Part shown: piece by piece, positions 25,033-32,096 of the stretch
How the letters are laid out: each line of letters starts with the position of its first letter
Position numbering within the stretch: position 1 is the first letter of the stretch
NCBI GenBank assembly: GCA_008015325.1
Contig: SSFI01000133.1
Span: 1 to 32,096 of the forward strand
Direction: 5' to 3'
DNA: 32,096 nt
Origin: Rheinheimera sp.
GTDB lineage: Bacteria > Pseudomonadota > Gammaproteobacteria > Enterobacterales > Alteromonadaceae
Notes under the pieces: model-generated
Seen by the model: only the letters and a program-made list of their open reading frames with translations
What the model was told of the DNA's origin: nothing
The model's database searches: none
Position numbers and translations under genes: made by a program

Positions 25033-26844
25033 ATGTGGAAATGGCTTGGACGTTTATTATTGCTGGCACTTTTGCTGCTGGTAGCCTTTGTTGTTAATGC
25101 TATCTGGTTTAAACCGCTATCGAGCCGGGTCTTCTACGAGCGGGTGTTTTTAGAGTTTGGCTTAGAAAGCCCCGAGCTGCTCAGTCAGCTGCGCATGCTG
25201 GAAGGGCTCGGCATCCGCGGCCATAACGCCGAACTGGATGACCGCTCGCAGGCGAGCAGCGATAAACAGTTTGCCAAACTCAAAGCAGATTTGGCGACTT
25301 TACGCAGTTACGATCGTGACAGCATGACCGACGCCGAGAAGCTCAACTACGACATGCTGGAATGGTTTATGGCGCATCAGGCCGAAGGTGAAAAATGGCG
25401 GTACCACGGCTATCCGGTTAATCAGCTGTTCGGTGTGCAGAATATGTTGCCGCGTTTTATGGTCAACACCCATCAGCTGAAAGATAAAACCGATGCAGAA
25501 CAATACATTAGTCGTTTAAGCCAGTTTGACCGGGTGTTTGGTCAGGTGGTGGAGGACTTAAATATCCGCGCCGCCAAAGGCGTGGTGCCACCGCGTTTTG
25601 TGCTGGAAAAAGTACTCAGCGAAGTCAAAGGGCTGACGGCCGGCGCAGTCGAGCAGCAACTGCTCTATACGCACTTCACCACCGCCATTGGCAAAATTGA
25701 AGGTCTGACGGAAGCCGAACGCAGCAGCCTGACCGCTCAGGTCAAAGCGGCGATAGAACAATCGGTATTACCGGGTTATCAAAAGCTGACGGGTTATCTG
25801 ACAGATACTGTGGCTACTGCAACGACTGATGATGGCGTCTGGAAGTTGCCGGACGGCGAACAGTATTACGCCTATGCACTGAAACAACACACCACCACAG
25901 CTTTGACGCCGGAACAAATCCACCAGATGGGGCTCGACGAAGTGGCGCGTATTCAGCAGGAAATGCTGGCTATTCTGCAGGCGCAGGGCATCAGCGGTGA
26001 CAATGTCGCCCAGATGATGACAGCGTTAGGCGACGACCCAAGATTCCTTTATCCGGACAGTAATGAAGGCCGGCAGCAAATACTGGCAGATTACAAAACC
26101 ATTATCGCCGATATCGAAACCAAACTGACACCAGCTTTTAATATCAGACCCAAAGCGGCGATGGACGTGCAGCGCGTGCCGGAATTTGCTGAAAAAACCT
26201 CGGCCGGCGCTTATTACAATCCACCAGCGATGGATGGTTCCCGTCCGGGGGTGTTTTTCGCCAATCTGTATGACATCCGCGCCACACCGAAATTTGGTAT
26301 GAAAACGCTGGCCGTGCATGAAGGCATTCCGGGCCATCATTTCCAAATTGCGATCCAGCAGGAGCTGAAGGGGCTGCCAACTTTCCGTAATATTCTGCCT
26401 TTTACTGTTTATGCAGAAGGCTGGGCGCTTTACACCGAGCGGCTGATGGCGGAACTTGGTCTGTATAAAGACGACCCCTTTGGTGATTTAGGCCGGCTGC
26501 AGGCCGAGTTATTCCGCGCCATCCGGCTGGTGGTTGATACGGGTCTGCATCACAAACGCTGGACGCGCGAACAGGCGATTGCTTACATGTCCGGCAATGC
26601 CGGGATGGCAAAATCCGACGTCGAGTCGGAGATTGAGCGTTACATCGTGATGCCCGGCCAGGCCTGTGCTTATAAAGTCGGGATGATGAAGTTATTGGAA
26701 CTGCGCGGCAAAGCACAGCAAGAGCTGGGTGATAAGTTTAAGCTGACCGATTTCCACGATGTGGTTCTGCAAAATGGCTCTATGCCATTGGCCATTCTGG
26801 AGCGGGTGGTGGACCAATATATCGCGAAGAAAAAAGACAGCTGA
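25033..26844 (+). CDS. DUF885 family membrane-anchored metallopeptidase
   Basis: 603 residues. An N-terminal hydrophobic anchor (about residues 3-25, LLLLALLLLVAFVVNAIW) places it at the periplasmic side of the inner membrane. The family zinc motif HEGIPGHH starts at about H429, with the downstream segment TVYAEGWALYTERL supplying the third ligand; this is the DUF885 group, related to M2/M3-type gluzincins. YIVMPGQACAYKVGM near the C-terminus is also characteristic. The substrate is unknown. The ATG at 25033 is preferred over the TTG at 25030; AGGGGAA lies upstream. It has its own terminator. Confidence 0.9.
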   Translation: MWKWLGRLLLLALLLLVAFVVNAIWFKPLSSRVFYERVFLEFGLESPELLSQLRMLEGLGIRGHNAELDDRSQASSDKQFAKLKADLATLRSYDRDSMTDAEKLNYDMLEWFMAHQAEGEKWRYHGYPVNQLFGVQNMLPRFMVNTHQLKDKTDAEQYISRLSQFDRVFGQVVEDLNIRAAKGVVPPRFVLEKVLSEVKGLTAGAVEQQLLYTHFTTAIGKIEGLTEAERSSLTAQVKAAIEQSVLPGYQKLTGYLTDTVATATTDDGVWKLPDGEQYYAYALKQHTTTALTPEQIHQMGLDEVARIQQEMLAILQAQGISGDNVAQMMTALGDDPRFLYPDSNEGRQQILADYKTIIADIETKLTPAFNIRPKAAMDVQRVPEFAEKTSAGAYYNPPAMDGSRPGVFFANLYDIRATPKFGMKTLAVHEGIPGHHFQIAIQQELKGLPTFRNILPFTVYAEGWALYTERLMAELGLYKDDPFGDLGRLQAELFRAIRLVVDTGLHHKRWTREQAIAYMSGNAGMAKSDVESEIERYIVMPGQACAYKVGMMKLLELRGKAQQELGDKFKLTDFHDVVLQNGSMPLAILERVVDQYIAKKKDS

Positions 26845-26866
26845 TTGGTCTGTCCATTAGCTGTTA

Positions 26867-26890
26867 AAAAGGCGCCACCAGGCGCCTTTT
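26867..26890. terminator. Terminator between the DUF885 gene and aguA
   Basis: AAAAGGCGCC (26867-26876) and GGCGCCTTTT (26881-26890) with the loop ACCA. The A and T runs make it usable for both converging genes. Confidence 0.9.
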
Positions 26891-26906
26891 CACTTGAGGG
26901 CTGTAC

Positions 26907-28028
26907 TTAAGCCGGTTGTTGCTGCGTGATGCAGTGAACGTTACCACCACCAAGCAGAATTTCCCGGCCGGGTACCGTCACCACCTGATGTTGCGGGAAT
27001 ACCTTTGCCAGAATATCTGCGGCCACTTTATCCATCGGGTCATCAAAGGTGGGCAGAATTAAGCCGCCGTTACACAGATAAAAATTGATGTAAGAACCGG
27101 CCAAGCGGGCTGCCGCTTCGCGCGGTACAGCGGCGCCGGTCAGGTCGACGCTGGCGTATTCTTCCGCTTTGGCCAGTAACGGGCCCGGTACCGGCAGTTT
27201 ATGCACGATAAAAGGCCGGCCTTTGGCGTCTGTGCTGTTTTCCAGCACTGTCAGCGCAGCGCGCGAGCGGGCATATTGCGGGTCATTTTCATCATCGGTC
27301 CAGGCCAGCAGCACTTCACCTGGCCGCACAAAGCAGCACATGTTATCGACATGACCATCGGTCTCGTCGTTGAAAATGCCCTCTTCCAGCCAAATCACTT
27401 TGTCGATGCCGAGGTAATCGCTGAGCTGTTGCTCAATCTGTGTTTTGCTTAGGTGCGGGTTGCGGTTTGGATTGAGTAAACATTCGGCAGTAGTCAGCAA
27501 AGTGCCTTCGCCGTCAGTATGAATAGCGCCGCCTTCGAGCACAAAACCTTCAGTGCGATAACGCGGCAGGCCTTCGATATTCAATACTTTTTGCGCGACC
27601 TGATCATCGCGCTGCCAAGGGAAGTACAGGCCACCGTTCAGGCCGCCCCAGGCATTAAATGTCCAGTCGATGCCGCGCACTTCTTTACCGTTAGTGACAA
27701 AAGTCGGGCCGGTATCGCGGCACCAGGCGTCATCGCTGGAGACTTCGACGACCCGGATTGGGTGTACCGTTGGCTCCAGGCTCAGCTGTGCCTGAGCATT
27801 AGCGAACTGATTGGCCGACGCCATCACCGTCACCGGCTCAAAGCGGGCGATGGCGCGGATCACTGCGCTAAAGGCTTGTTGTGCAGGTTTTGCGCCCATC
27901 CGCCAATTGTCGGTGCGCTCAGGCCAGACCATCCACGTTTGTTTGTGCCGTGCCCATTCGGCTGGCATATAAAAACCGTCGGCGCGCGGTGTGCTGGTTA
28001 AAGTGCGATCAGAGATATATCCGCTCAC
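26907..28028 (-). CDS. aguA: Agmatine deiminase
   Basis: 373 residues from the GTG at 28026-28028. It hydrolyses agmatine to N-carbamoylputrescine and ammonia. The pentein fold is shown by [49 protein letters not shown] and DETDGHVDN; the catalytic Cys is in [11 protein letters not shown] near residue 366. GTG is preferred because AGAAGGA lies about ten bases before it and the length then fits the family (about 370). An upstream ATG at 28064 and a TTG at 28082 are in frame but lack ribosome sites. It lies directly downstream of aguB, completing the two-step route to putrescine, with a hairpin between them. Confidence 0.95.
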   Translation of the reverse strand: MSGYISDRTLTSTPRADGFYMPAEWARHKQTWMVWPERTDNWRMGAKPAQQAFSAVIRAIARFEPVTVMASANQFANAQAQLSLEPTVHPIRVVEVSSDDAWCRDTGPTFVTNGKEVRGIDWTFNAWGGLNGGLYFPWQRDDQVAQKVLNIEGLPRYRTEGFVLEGGAIHTDGEGTLLTTAECLLNPNRNPHLSKTQIEQQLSDYLGIDKVIWLEEGIFNDETDGHVDNMCCFVRPGEVLLAWTDDENDPQYARSRAALTVLENSTDAKGRPFIVHKLPVPGPLLAKAEEYASVDLTGAAVPREAAARLAGSYINFYLCNGGLILPTFDDPMDKVAADILAKVFPQHQVVTVPGREILLGGGNVHCITQQQPA

Positions 28029-28100
28029 TGTAGCTGTATCCTTCTGAAATGCCGTCCTCAACATGCAGGCGGCTGGGTTCAAGACCCGGTGAAAGCGAAA

Positions 28101-28121
28101 CAGGCCAGAAGTTCTGGCCTG
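28101..28121 (-). terminator. Hairpin between aguB and aguA
   Basis: CAGGCCAG (28101-28108) and CTGGCCTG (28114-28121); on the minus strand it is followed by TTTCGCTTTC. It lies 29 bases after the aguB stop, so it may be a partial terminator or attenuator within the pair. Confidence 0.55.
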
Positions 28122-28149
28122 AAAGGGAAGTTGTGAACCTGTGACCGGC

Positions 28150-29040
28150 TTATTGCGCCGAGTTCTTTGGCACTGTTTTGCCGTCTTTGGTCAGCAAAGT
28201 GTCAAACAAATCGATGCGGCGGTCGCGATACACACCCCAGCTGCGGCGGATGTGTGCCAGCTCGTCTAAATCAAAGCTATGCACCAATACGGCTTCGCTG
28301 ACTTCGTCGGCTTCCTGTACTTTGGCGCCAAACTGGTCGGCAATAAATGAGCTGCCGTAGAAAGTGATAGAGAAATCCTGTTCGGATTCAGTGCCGATGC
28401 GGTTGGATGCAATCAGTGGCACCAGATTGGCTGCGGCATGGCCTTGTTGCGTGCGCTGCCAGTGGTCGCGCGAAGAAATCGTCGGGTCATGTGGCTCGCT
28501 GCCAATGGCTGTAGGGTAAAACAGCAGCTCGGCACCCATCAGTGCCATAGCGCGGGCACATTCAGGGAACCACTGATCCCAGCAAATGCCGATACCGATC
28601 TTGGCATAGGCGGTGTCCCAGACTTTAAAGCCACTGTCACCTGGGGTGAAATAGTATTTTTCGCTGTAACCCGGGCCGTCCGGGATATGACTTTTGCGAT
28701 AAGTGCCAAGGTAAGAACCGTCGGCATCAATCACGGCGACGCTGTTGTACAGGCAGTTGCCGGCACGCTCATAGAAACTGATTGGTAATACCACATTCAG
28801 CTCTTTAGCGATTTTTGTGAAATGCGCCACGGCCTGGTTATTTTCCAGTGGGGTAGCGAATTCTAAATATTCTGGTTTTTGTTTCTGGCAGAAGTAGTTA
28901 CGTTCAAACAGTTCCTGCAGCAGGATAATTTGCGCGCCTTTCGCAGCGGCATCACGCACCAGTTTTTCACCGCGGGCAATATTTTCTTCCACATTCCAGC
29001 CACCGATCATCTGAGTGGCAGCAACAGTTACCTTACGCAT
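28150..29040 (-). CDS. aguB: N-carbamoylputrescine amidase
   Basis: 296 residues, nitrilase superfamily. It splits N-carbamoylputrescine into putrescine, CO2 and ammonia. The catalytic triad is visible: Glu43 in [12 protein letters not shown], Lys in [13 protein letters not shown] and Cys in [12 protein letters not shown]. These blocks and [10 protein letters not shown] are specific to AguB. The ATG at 29038-29040 follows AGGAG by nine bases; the frame open to 29091 adds residues without family support. The order aguB then aguA suggests joint transcription. No speA (arginine decarboxylase) is in the window, so the agmatine source lies elsewhere. Confidence 0.95.
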   Translation of the reverse strand: MRKVTVAATQMIGGWNVEENIARGEKLVRDAAAKGAQIILLQELFERNYFCQKQKPEYLEFATPLENNQAVAHFTKIAKELNVVLPISFYERAGNCLYNSVAVIDADGSYLGTYRKSHIPDGPGYSEKYYFTPGDSGFKVWDTAYAKIGIGICWDQWFPECARAMALMGAELLFYPTAIGSEPHDPTISSRDHWQRTQQGHAAANLVPLIASNRIGTESEQDFSITFYGSSFIADQFGAKVQEADEVSEAVLVHSFDLDELAHIRRSWGVYRDRRIDLFDTLLTKDGKTVPKNSAQ

Positions 29041-29160
29041 GCAAAGCATCTCCTGGCAAAAGAACAAAAACGGACACATTACTTTAGCCACTTATCATCG
29101 TCGCAGCAAAGACTGACGACGCGCAAAGGACTGGCACATAATGCAGTTTGGCCGCGCAAA

Positions 29161-29298
29161 ATGCCGGATTTTCACCCGGCGGTCAATGAAATTCTGCTGA
29201 ATTTTCTGCAGCTTGTCAGTGGTGAATTATCCGCGAATTTCTATGCGCCATTCGCGGATAATCATCAGGTTTTTATGCGGTTTTTCCGGCGTTATTGA
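29161..29298 (+). CDS. Possible small protein (45 aa), doubtful
   Basis: The frame from ATG 29161 to the TGA at 29298 encodes MPDFHPAVNEILLNFLQLV and a tail rich in Phe and Arg ending FMRFFRRY. It fills the 265-base gap between two minus-strand genes and its composition looks more coding-like than random. There is no ribosome site, and a perfect 13-base inverted repeat lies inside it, so it may be chance or the tail of a lost gene (the frame is open far upstream). No family is recognised. Confidence 0.25.
   Translation: MPDFHPAVNEILLNFLQLVSGELSANFYAPFADNHQVFMRFFRRY
29226..29262. repeat. Perfect 13-base inverted repeat
   Basis: ATTATCCGCGAAT (29226-29238) and ATTCGCGGATAAT (29250-29262) flank an 11-base spacer. 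There is no T run on either side. It lies 44 bases downstream of the peroxiredoxin-like gene (minus) and 186 bases upstream of aguB (minus). Confidence 0.8.
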
Positions 29299-29305
29299 TT
29301 ATTGG

Positions 29306-29941
29306 TTAGTGGTTGGCGAGTTCAGCAGCCAGCAACAACAAACGTGGCTGCAGCCGGGTTTTGTAGTTGATGTGGACATAGCTGAACTGGATCTCGCCGG
29401 TTTTGCCGATGATAAAAACCGCCGGGGCCGGCAACACGGCCTGACCGGTCTCATCGTAAGTCAGCTTGATGCCATAAGTATTTTTGTAGGTTTTTTCGGT
29501 GGCGGCGTCCATGTAATAGGCGATACCAAAGCCTTGTAATGCCTGCAGATTGGCGTCCGACAACAGCTGATAATTAAGAGTAGCATCTTTGGTCATTTGC
29601 TCGGACTTGGCGCTGGCGGCCGGCAGTTCCGGGCTGATGGTTAAAATGCGGTAACCCAGCTTTTGCAGCTGCGGCGTGATATCGCGCAGGCCAGCCAGCT
29701 GCGTGTTGCAATAAGGGCACCAGCCACCGCGATAAAATACCAGAATGGTTTTTTGTTGGGTCAACAGCGCCGACAAATCGACATTTTTTCCTGCACTGTC
29801 CTGCACCTGTAATCCGGCAGGCACTGACTGGCCGTTTAATAAAGGTTTTATTTGTTCAGGCTTTAACGCGATCTCTGCTGCAGCGGTAAAAAAAGTACAA
29901 AGCAGCAGGATGGACAACAACATTTTATAGATACGGGTCAT
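29306..29941 (-). CDS. Exported peroxiredoxin-like protein (AhpC/TSA, thioredoxin fold)
   Basis: 211 residues with a signal peptide (about residues 1-22, hydrophobic core LLSILLLCTFF). The thioredoxin-like domain has FYRGGWCPYCNTQLAGL, i.e. a CPYC active pair rather than the PxxxTxxC of classical peroxiredoxins, and this matches the peroxiredoxin-like AhpC/TSA proteins with FYRGxWCPYC. It probably works in the periplasm as a thiol reductase or peroxidase. The ATG at 29939-29941 follows AAGG by nine bases; a longer frame from 29968 is less likely. It is transcribed towards aguB but with a 265-base gap, so it is probably a separate unit. Confidence 0.85.
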   Translation of the reverse strand: MTRIYKMLLSILLLCTFFTAAAEIALKPEQIKPLLNGQSVPAGLQVQDSAGKNVDLSALLTQQKTILVFYRGGWCPYCNTQLAGLRDITPQLQKLGYRILTISPELPAASAKSEQMTKDATLNYQLLSDANLQALQGFGIAYYMDAATEKTYKNTYGIKLTYDETGQAVLPAPAVFIIGKTGEIQFSYVHINYKTRLQPRLLLLAAELANH

Positions 29942-30047
29942 AACTTGGGCCTTAGGCAGAAAGAGCAAAATAGGTGTGGATGAGAAAGACCGGTCTGGGT
30001 CATTTTATTGTTCATGGCGCGAAAAAATTTGTCATTTTGTGATTTAT

Positions 30048-30073
30048 CGCAGCTTTCGGGCGCATAAGCTGCG
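30048..30073 (+). promoter_or_regulatory. Leader hairpin before ubiF
   Basis: CGCAGCTT (30048-30055) and AAGCTGCG (30066-30073) with a 10-base loop, 56 bases ahead of the ubiF start. It could shape the leader RNA or mark an operator; no T run follows. Confidence 0.3.
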
Positions 30074-30129
30074 TAAAATACCGTTTCAGGATAAGTGGTT
30101 GATGGTCATCATGAATAAGGCAGGTCAGT

Positions 30130-31287
30130 GTGTTTGATATTGCAATTGTCGGTGGTGGTATGGTCGGCGCGGCTTTGGCGGTGGCAACAGCACAAGCCGG
30201 CATAAAAGTCGCGCTGCTGGAGCGGCAAACACCTGGCGTGTTGACGGATAACTGCGATTTTGATTTGCGGGTCAGTGCGATTAACCGGCGCAGCGAAGCT
30301 TGGCTGCAACAGCTGGGCGCCTGGCAGCAATTATCGGTGAAGCGTCTCGCGCCGTATGCCACTTTAAAGGCTTTTGAAGGTGATGCAGCCCCCCTGGATT
30401 TTACCGCAGCAGAGCTGGGTGAATCGCACCTTGGCCATATCATTGAAAATTTACATATCCAGCAAGCGTTATGGCAGCAACTGCCGGACACTGTTCAGCA
30501 GTTTTGTCCGGTGCAGCTCAGCGGGTACCAACAGTTCGAAGATCACGCTTGTCTGCAGACTGATCAGGGCGAGATCAAAGCCCGGTTGCTGATCGCCGCA
30601 GACGGCGCGCAGTCGCAGCTAAAACAGCTGGCGGGTATTGGCTCACAAGGCTGGCAATACAAACAAGCCTGTTTGCTGGTGCACGTTAAAACCAGCTATG
30701 ACGCATTGTCGATGACCTGGCAGCAGTTTACGCCGCAAGGCCCGCGGGCTTATTTGCCACTGCCGGGCAAGCAAGCGTCTTTAGTCTGGTATGACGATCA
30801 TCTGCGTATTCAGCAGCTGGCAGCACTCCCGTCACAGCAGCTCGAACAGCAGATCAAACAGCATTTCCCGGCAGCGCTGCGTGAGTTCAGCGTCGTCAAA
30901 CAAGGGTATTTTCAGCTGACGCGCAGTCATGCCAATCAATATGTTAAAGGCCGGCTGGTGCTGGTCGGTGATGCGGCGCACACCATCAATCCATTGGCGG
31001 GGCAGGGGGTGAATCTTGGGTTTGCGGATGCCGAATGCCTGTCAGCATTATTAATAAAGCAGTTCACTGCAGGTGCCGATTTGGCTGCGCCGGCGTTATT
31101 AGCCCAATACGAGCGGGAAAGACGCAAAGCGAACTTACTGATGATGTCGGCGATGGATGTGTTTTATCAGGTGTTCAGCAGCAAGCTTAAACCTTTAGCA
31201 CAGCTGCGCCGGCTCGGGTTACAGGTCGCCGCGAAAGCCGGGCCGCTGAAAACTTATGTCGGGAAGTATGCGGCGGGTCTGGTCTGA
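30130..31287 (+). CDS. ubiF: 3-demethoxyubiquinol 3-hydroxylase (UbiF-type FAD monooxygenase)
   Basis: 385 residues. Class A flavin hydroxylase of the UbiH/UbiF/UbiI family, which puts the last hydroxyl on the ubiquinone ring using FAD, NAD(P)H and O2. The FAD dinucleotide motif is IVGGGMVGAALAVATAQAG, followed by IAADGAQSQLKQLAGIG and the second FAD motif VLVGDAAHTINPLAGQGVNL. WQQFTPQGPRAYLPL and ASLVWYD are closest to UbiF among the three paralogues. The start is a GTG at 30130 with AAGGCAGG upstream and no nearby ATG. UbiI or UbiH remains possible without an alignment. ubiX lies 14 kb away in the same window. Confidence 0.88.
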   Translation: MFDIAIVGGGMVGAALAVATAQAGIKVALLERQTPGVLTDNCDFDLRVSAINRRSEAWLQQLGAWQQLSVKRLAPYATLKAFEGDAAPLDFTAAELGESHLGHIIENLHIQQALWQQLPDTVQQFCPVQLSGYQQFEDHACLQTDQGEIKARLLIAADGAQSQLKQLAGIGSQGWQYKQACLLVHVKTSYDALSMTWQQFTPQGPRAYLPLPGKQASLVWYDDHLRIQQLAALPSQQLEQQIKQHFPAALREFSVVKQGYFQLTRSHANQYVKGRLVLVGDAAHTINPLAGQGVNLGFADAECLSALLIKQFTAGADLAAPALLAQYERERRKANLLMMSAMDVFYQVFSSKLKPLAQLRRLGLQVAAKAGPLKTYVGKYAAGLV

Positions 31288-31387
31288 GCCAACAGTCTCT
31301 GTTGTTCAGGTAACTTGCACCTTCTGCCTTGCTCTGCATTCCTATGCTGTTTTATGCTGCGGTTTGATTCATCACCGGGCGCATTGA

Positions 31388-31825
31388 ATGCAAAGTCTGA
31401 GTTGGCGCGATTATGCCGCACGTCGTACCGGTTTACCGGTCGGCAGCCGCGGCGAGTTACGGCAAAATCTCTATCGTTCTTTTACCGCCAGCAGCTTCGG
31501 CCGGTTCTGGCAGATCTGGAATCCGCTGTTTGGTTTTTATTTGCAGCTATGGCTGTATCGCCCGCTACAGCGCAAACTCCCGCAATCTCTGGCATTGTGG
31601 TTAACCTTCGTTGGCAATGGTGTGTTGCATGATGCAGTAACCTTGCTGGTGCGTCAGGATTTTGTCTGGTTTTTCGCTCCGTGGTTTGGCTTGATGGGTG
31701 CTTATGTCTTAGCAGAAAAACGGTTTGGGCTTCGTCTGAGGTCTGGCAGACCAACACTTGCGATCTGTTATCACAGCAGTTTATTGGCAGGGACAGCTTT
31801 GCTATCAACCTTGGTGCGCATCTGA
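31388..31825 (+). CDS. Short membrane protein resembling a MBOAT acyltransferase core
   Basis: 145 residues, 100 bases after ubiF. After a polar N-terminus (MQSLSWRDYAARRTGLPVGS) come YRSFTASSFGRFWQIWNPLF, then about three hydrophobic segments with LTFVGNGVLHDAV. A RFWxxWNP motif followed by a membrane segment and an invariant-type His in a VLHD loop recalls the conserved heart of MBOAT O-acyltransferases. Full MBOAT proteins are 350-500 residues, so this is a minimal or partial version; it is not cut by a visible frameshift. No strong ribosome site precedes the ATG. Function is unassigned; the family link is inference. Confidence 0.65.
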   Translation: MQSLSWRDYAARRTGLPVGSRGELRQNLYRSFTASSFGRFWQIWNPLFGFYLQLWLYRPLQRKLPQSLALWLTFVGNGVLHDAVTLLVRQDFVWFFAPWFGLMGAYVLAEKRFGLRLRSGRPTLAICYHSSLLAGTALLSTLVRI

Positions 31826-31852
31826 ATTAATTACAGATCACCAGAAAAAGAA

Positions 31853-31872
31853 AACCCAGCCGGAGCTGGGTT
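31853..31872 (-). terminator. Terminator of the tRNA-Gln unit
   Basis: AACCCAGC (31853-31860) and GCTGGGTT (31865-31872) with a 4-base loop. Read on the minus strand it lies ten bases after the tRNA end and is followed by TTCTTTTTCT. Confidence 0.88.
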
Positions 31873-31881
31873 ATCAAATAA

Positions 31882-31956
31882 TGGCAGGGGTACAGGGATT
31901 CGAACCCCAGAATGGCGGGATCAAAACCCGCTGCCTTACCGCTTGGCTATACCCCT
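31882..31956 (-). tRNA. tRNA-Gln (anticodon TTG)
   Basis: 75 bases with encoded CCA. The acceptor arms AGGGGTA and TACCCCT pair fully, discriminator G. The anticodon stem GCGGG/CCCGC holds the loop TTTTGAT with anticodon TTG (plus-strand CAA at 31922-31924), reading CAA and, with modification, CAG. The T loop is TTCGAAT. It is identical to the next copy. Confidence 0.96.
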
Positions 31957-32014
31957 GCAGAAATTTTGTGGCGCTAATTGTATGAACTGATGACCATACT
32001 GCCACTAAATTTAA

Positions 32015-32089
32015 TGGCAGGGGTACAGGGATTCGAACCCCAGAATGGCGGGATCAAAACCCGCTGCCTTACCGCTTGGCTATACCCCT
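32015..32089 (-). tRNA. tRNA-Gln (anticodon TTG), second copy
   Basis: Identical 75-base copy of the gene at 31882-31956, offset by 133 bases and separated by a 58-base spacer. Being upstream on the minus strand it is transcribed first; the promoter lies beyond the window edge. Identity extends a few bases into both flanks. Confidence 0.96.
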
Positions 32090-32096
32090 GCAGAAA

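Noticed and set aside
28879-29160. Upstream part of the plus-strand frame ending at 29298
   Set aside because: It lies antisense over aguB, whose catalytic motifs are intact, so only the part beyond aguB was considered.

Overview
The window reads as an ordinary chromosomal stretch of a gammaproteobacterium of the Alteromonadales/Chromatiaceae type, most like Rheinheimera or a relative. The evidence is inference from gene content: a PanP-type aspartate decarboxylase, a TIGR03899 protein, a TIGR04219 barrel protein, YadG/YadH very close to the enteric proteins, UbiF, UbiX, Mpl and PpiC. No complete mobile element, CRISPR array or rRNA is present, and no gene-free stretch exceeds about 300 bases.

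Region 1 (1-2430): a truncated tyrosine integrase of the DusA-associated kind stands head to head with dusA, the remnant of an element that used the dusA 5' end as its attachment site. It is followed by two tiny genes, an exported 87-residue protein and a 43-residue membrane protein, behind a sequence resembling a sigma-54 promoter. Region 2 (2430-5051): an orphan PspC-domain gene with a second sigma-54-like element, then a tight trio coding for a periplasmic copper chaperone (PCuAC), a DUF2333 protein and a TIGR04219 outer-membrane barrel. Region 3 (5052-12300): signalling genes, namely a BarA-like hybrid kinase whose kinase motifs look dead, a convergent TIGR03899 gene, a REC-DUF3369-GGDEF-EAL protein predicted to degrade c-di-GMP, and a methyl-accepting chemotaxis protein, with a very long bidirectional hairpin between the last two.

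Region 4 (12480-18190): ppa and fbp on the minus strand, then mpl, ubiX, yadG and yadH on the plus strand (cell-wall recycling, prenyl-FMN/ubiquinone, ABC export). Region 5 (18190-26900): panP, an M28 peptidase, an AEC transporter, a GIY-YIG protein, a RhlE-type helicase, a REP-like repeat cluster, a GNAT acetyltransferase, ppiC and a DUF885 metallopeptidase. Region 6 (26900-32096): aguB-aguA (agmatine to putrescine), an exported peroxiredoxin-like protein, ubiF, a short MBOAT-like membrane protein, and two identical tRNA-Gln(TTG) genes in tandem.

The least explained parts are the sigma-54-like small-protein cassette beside pspC, the decayed dusA-targeting element with its nested palindrome, the pseudokinase, the REP cluster at 23905-23990, and a perfect 13-bp inverted repeat near 29226-29262. 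I did not find a clearly new multi-gene system; the small-protein/PspC cassette is the best candidate.
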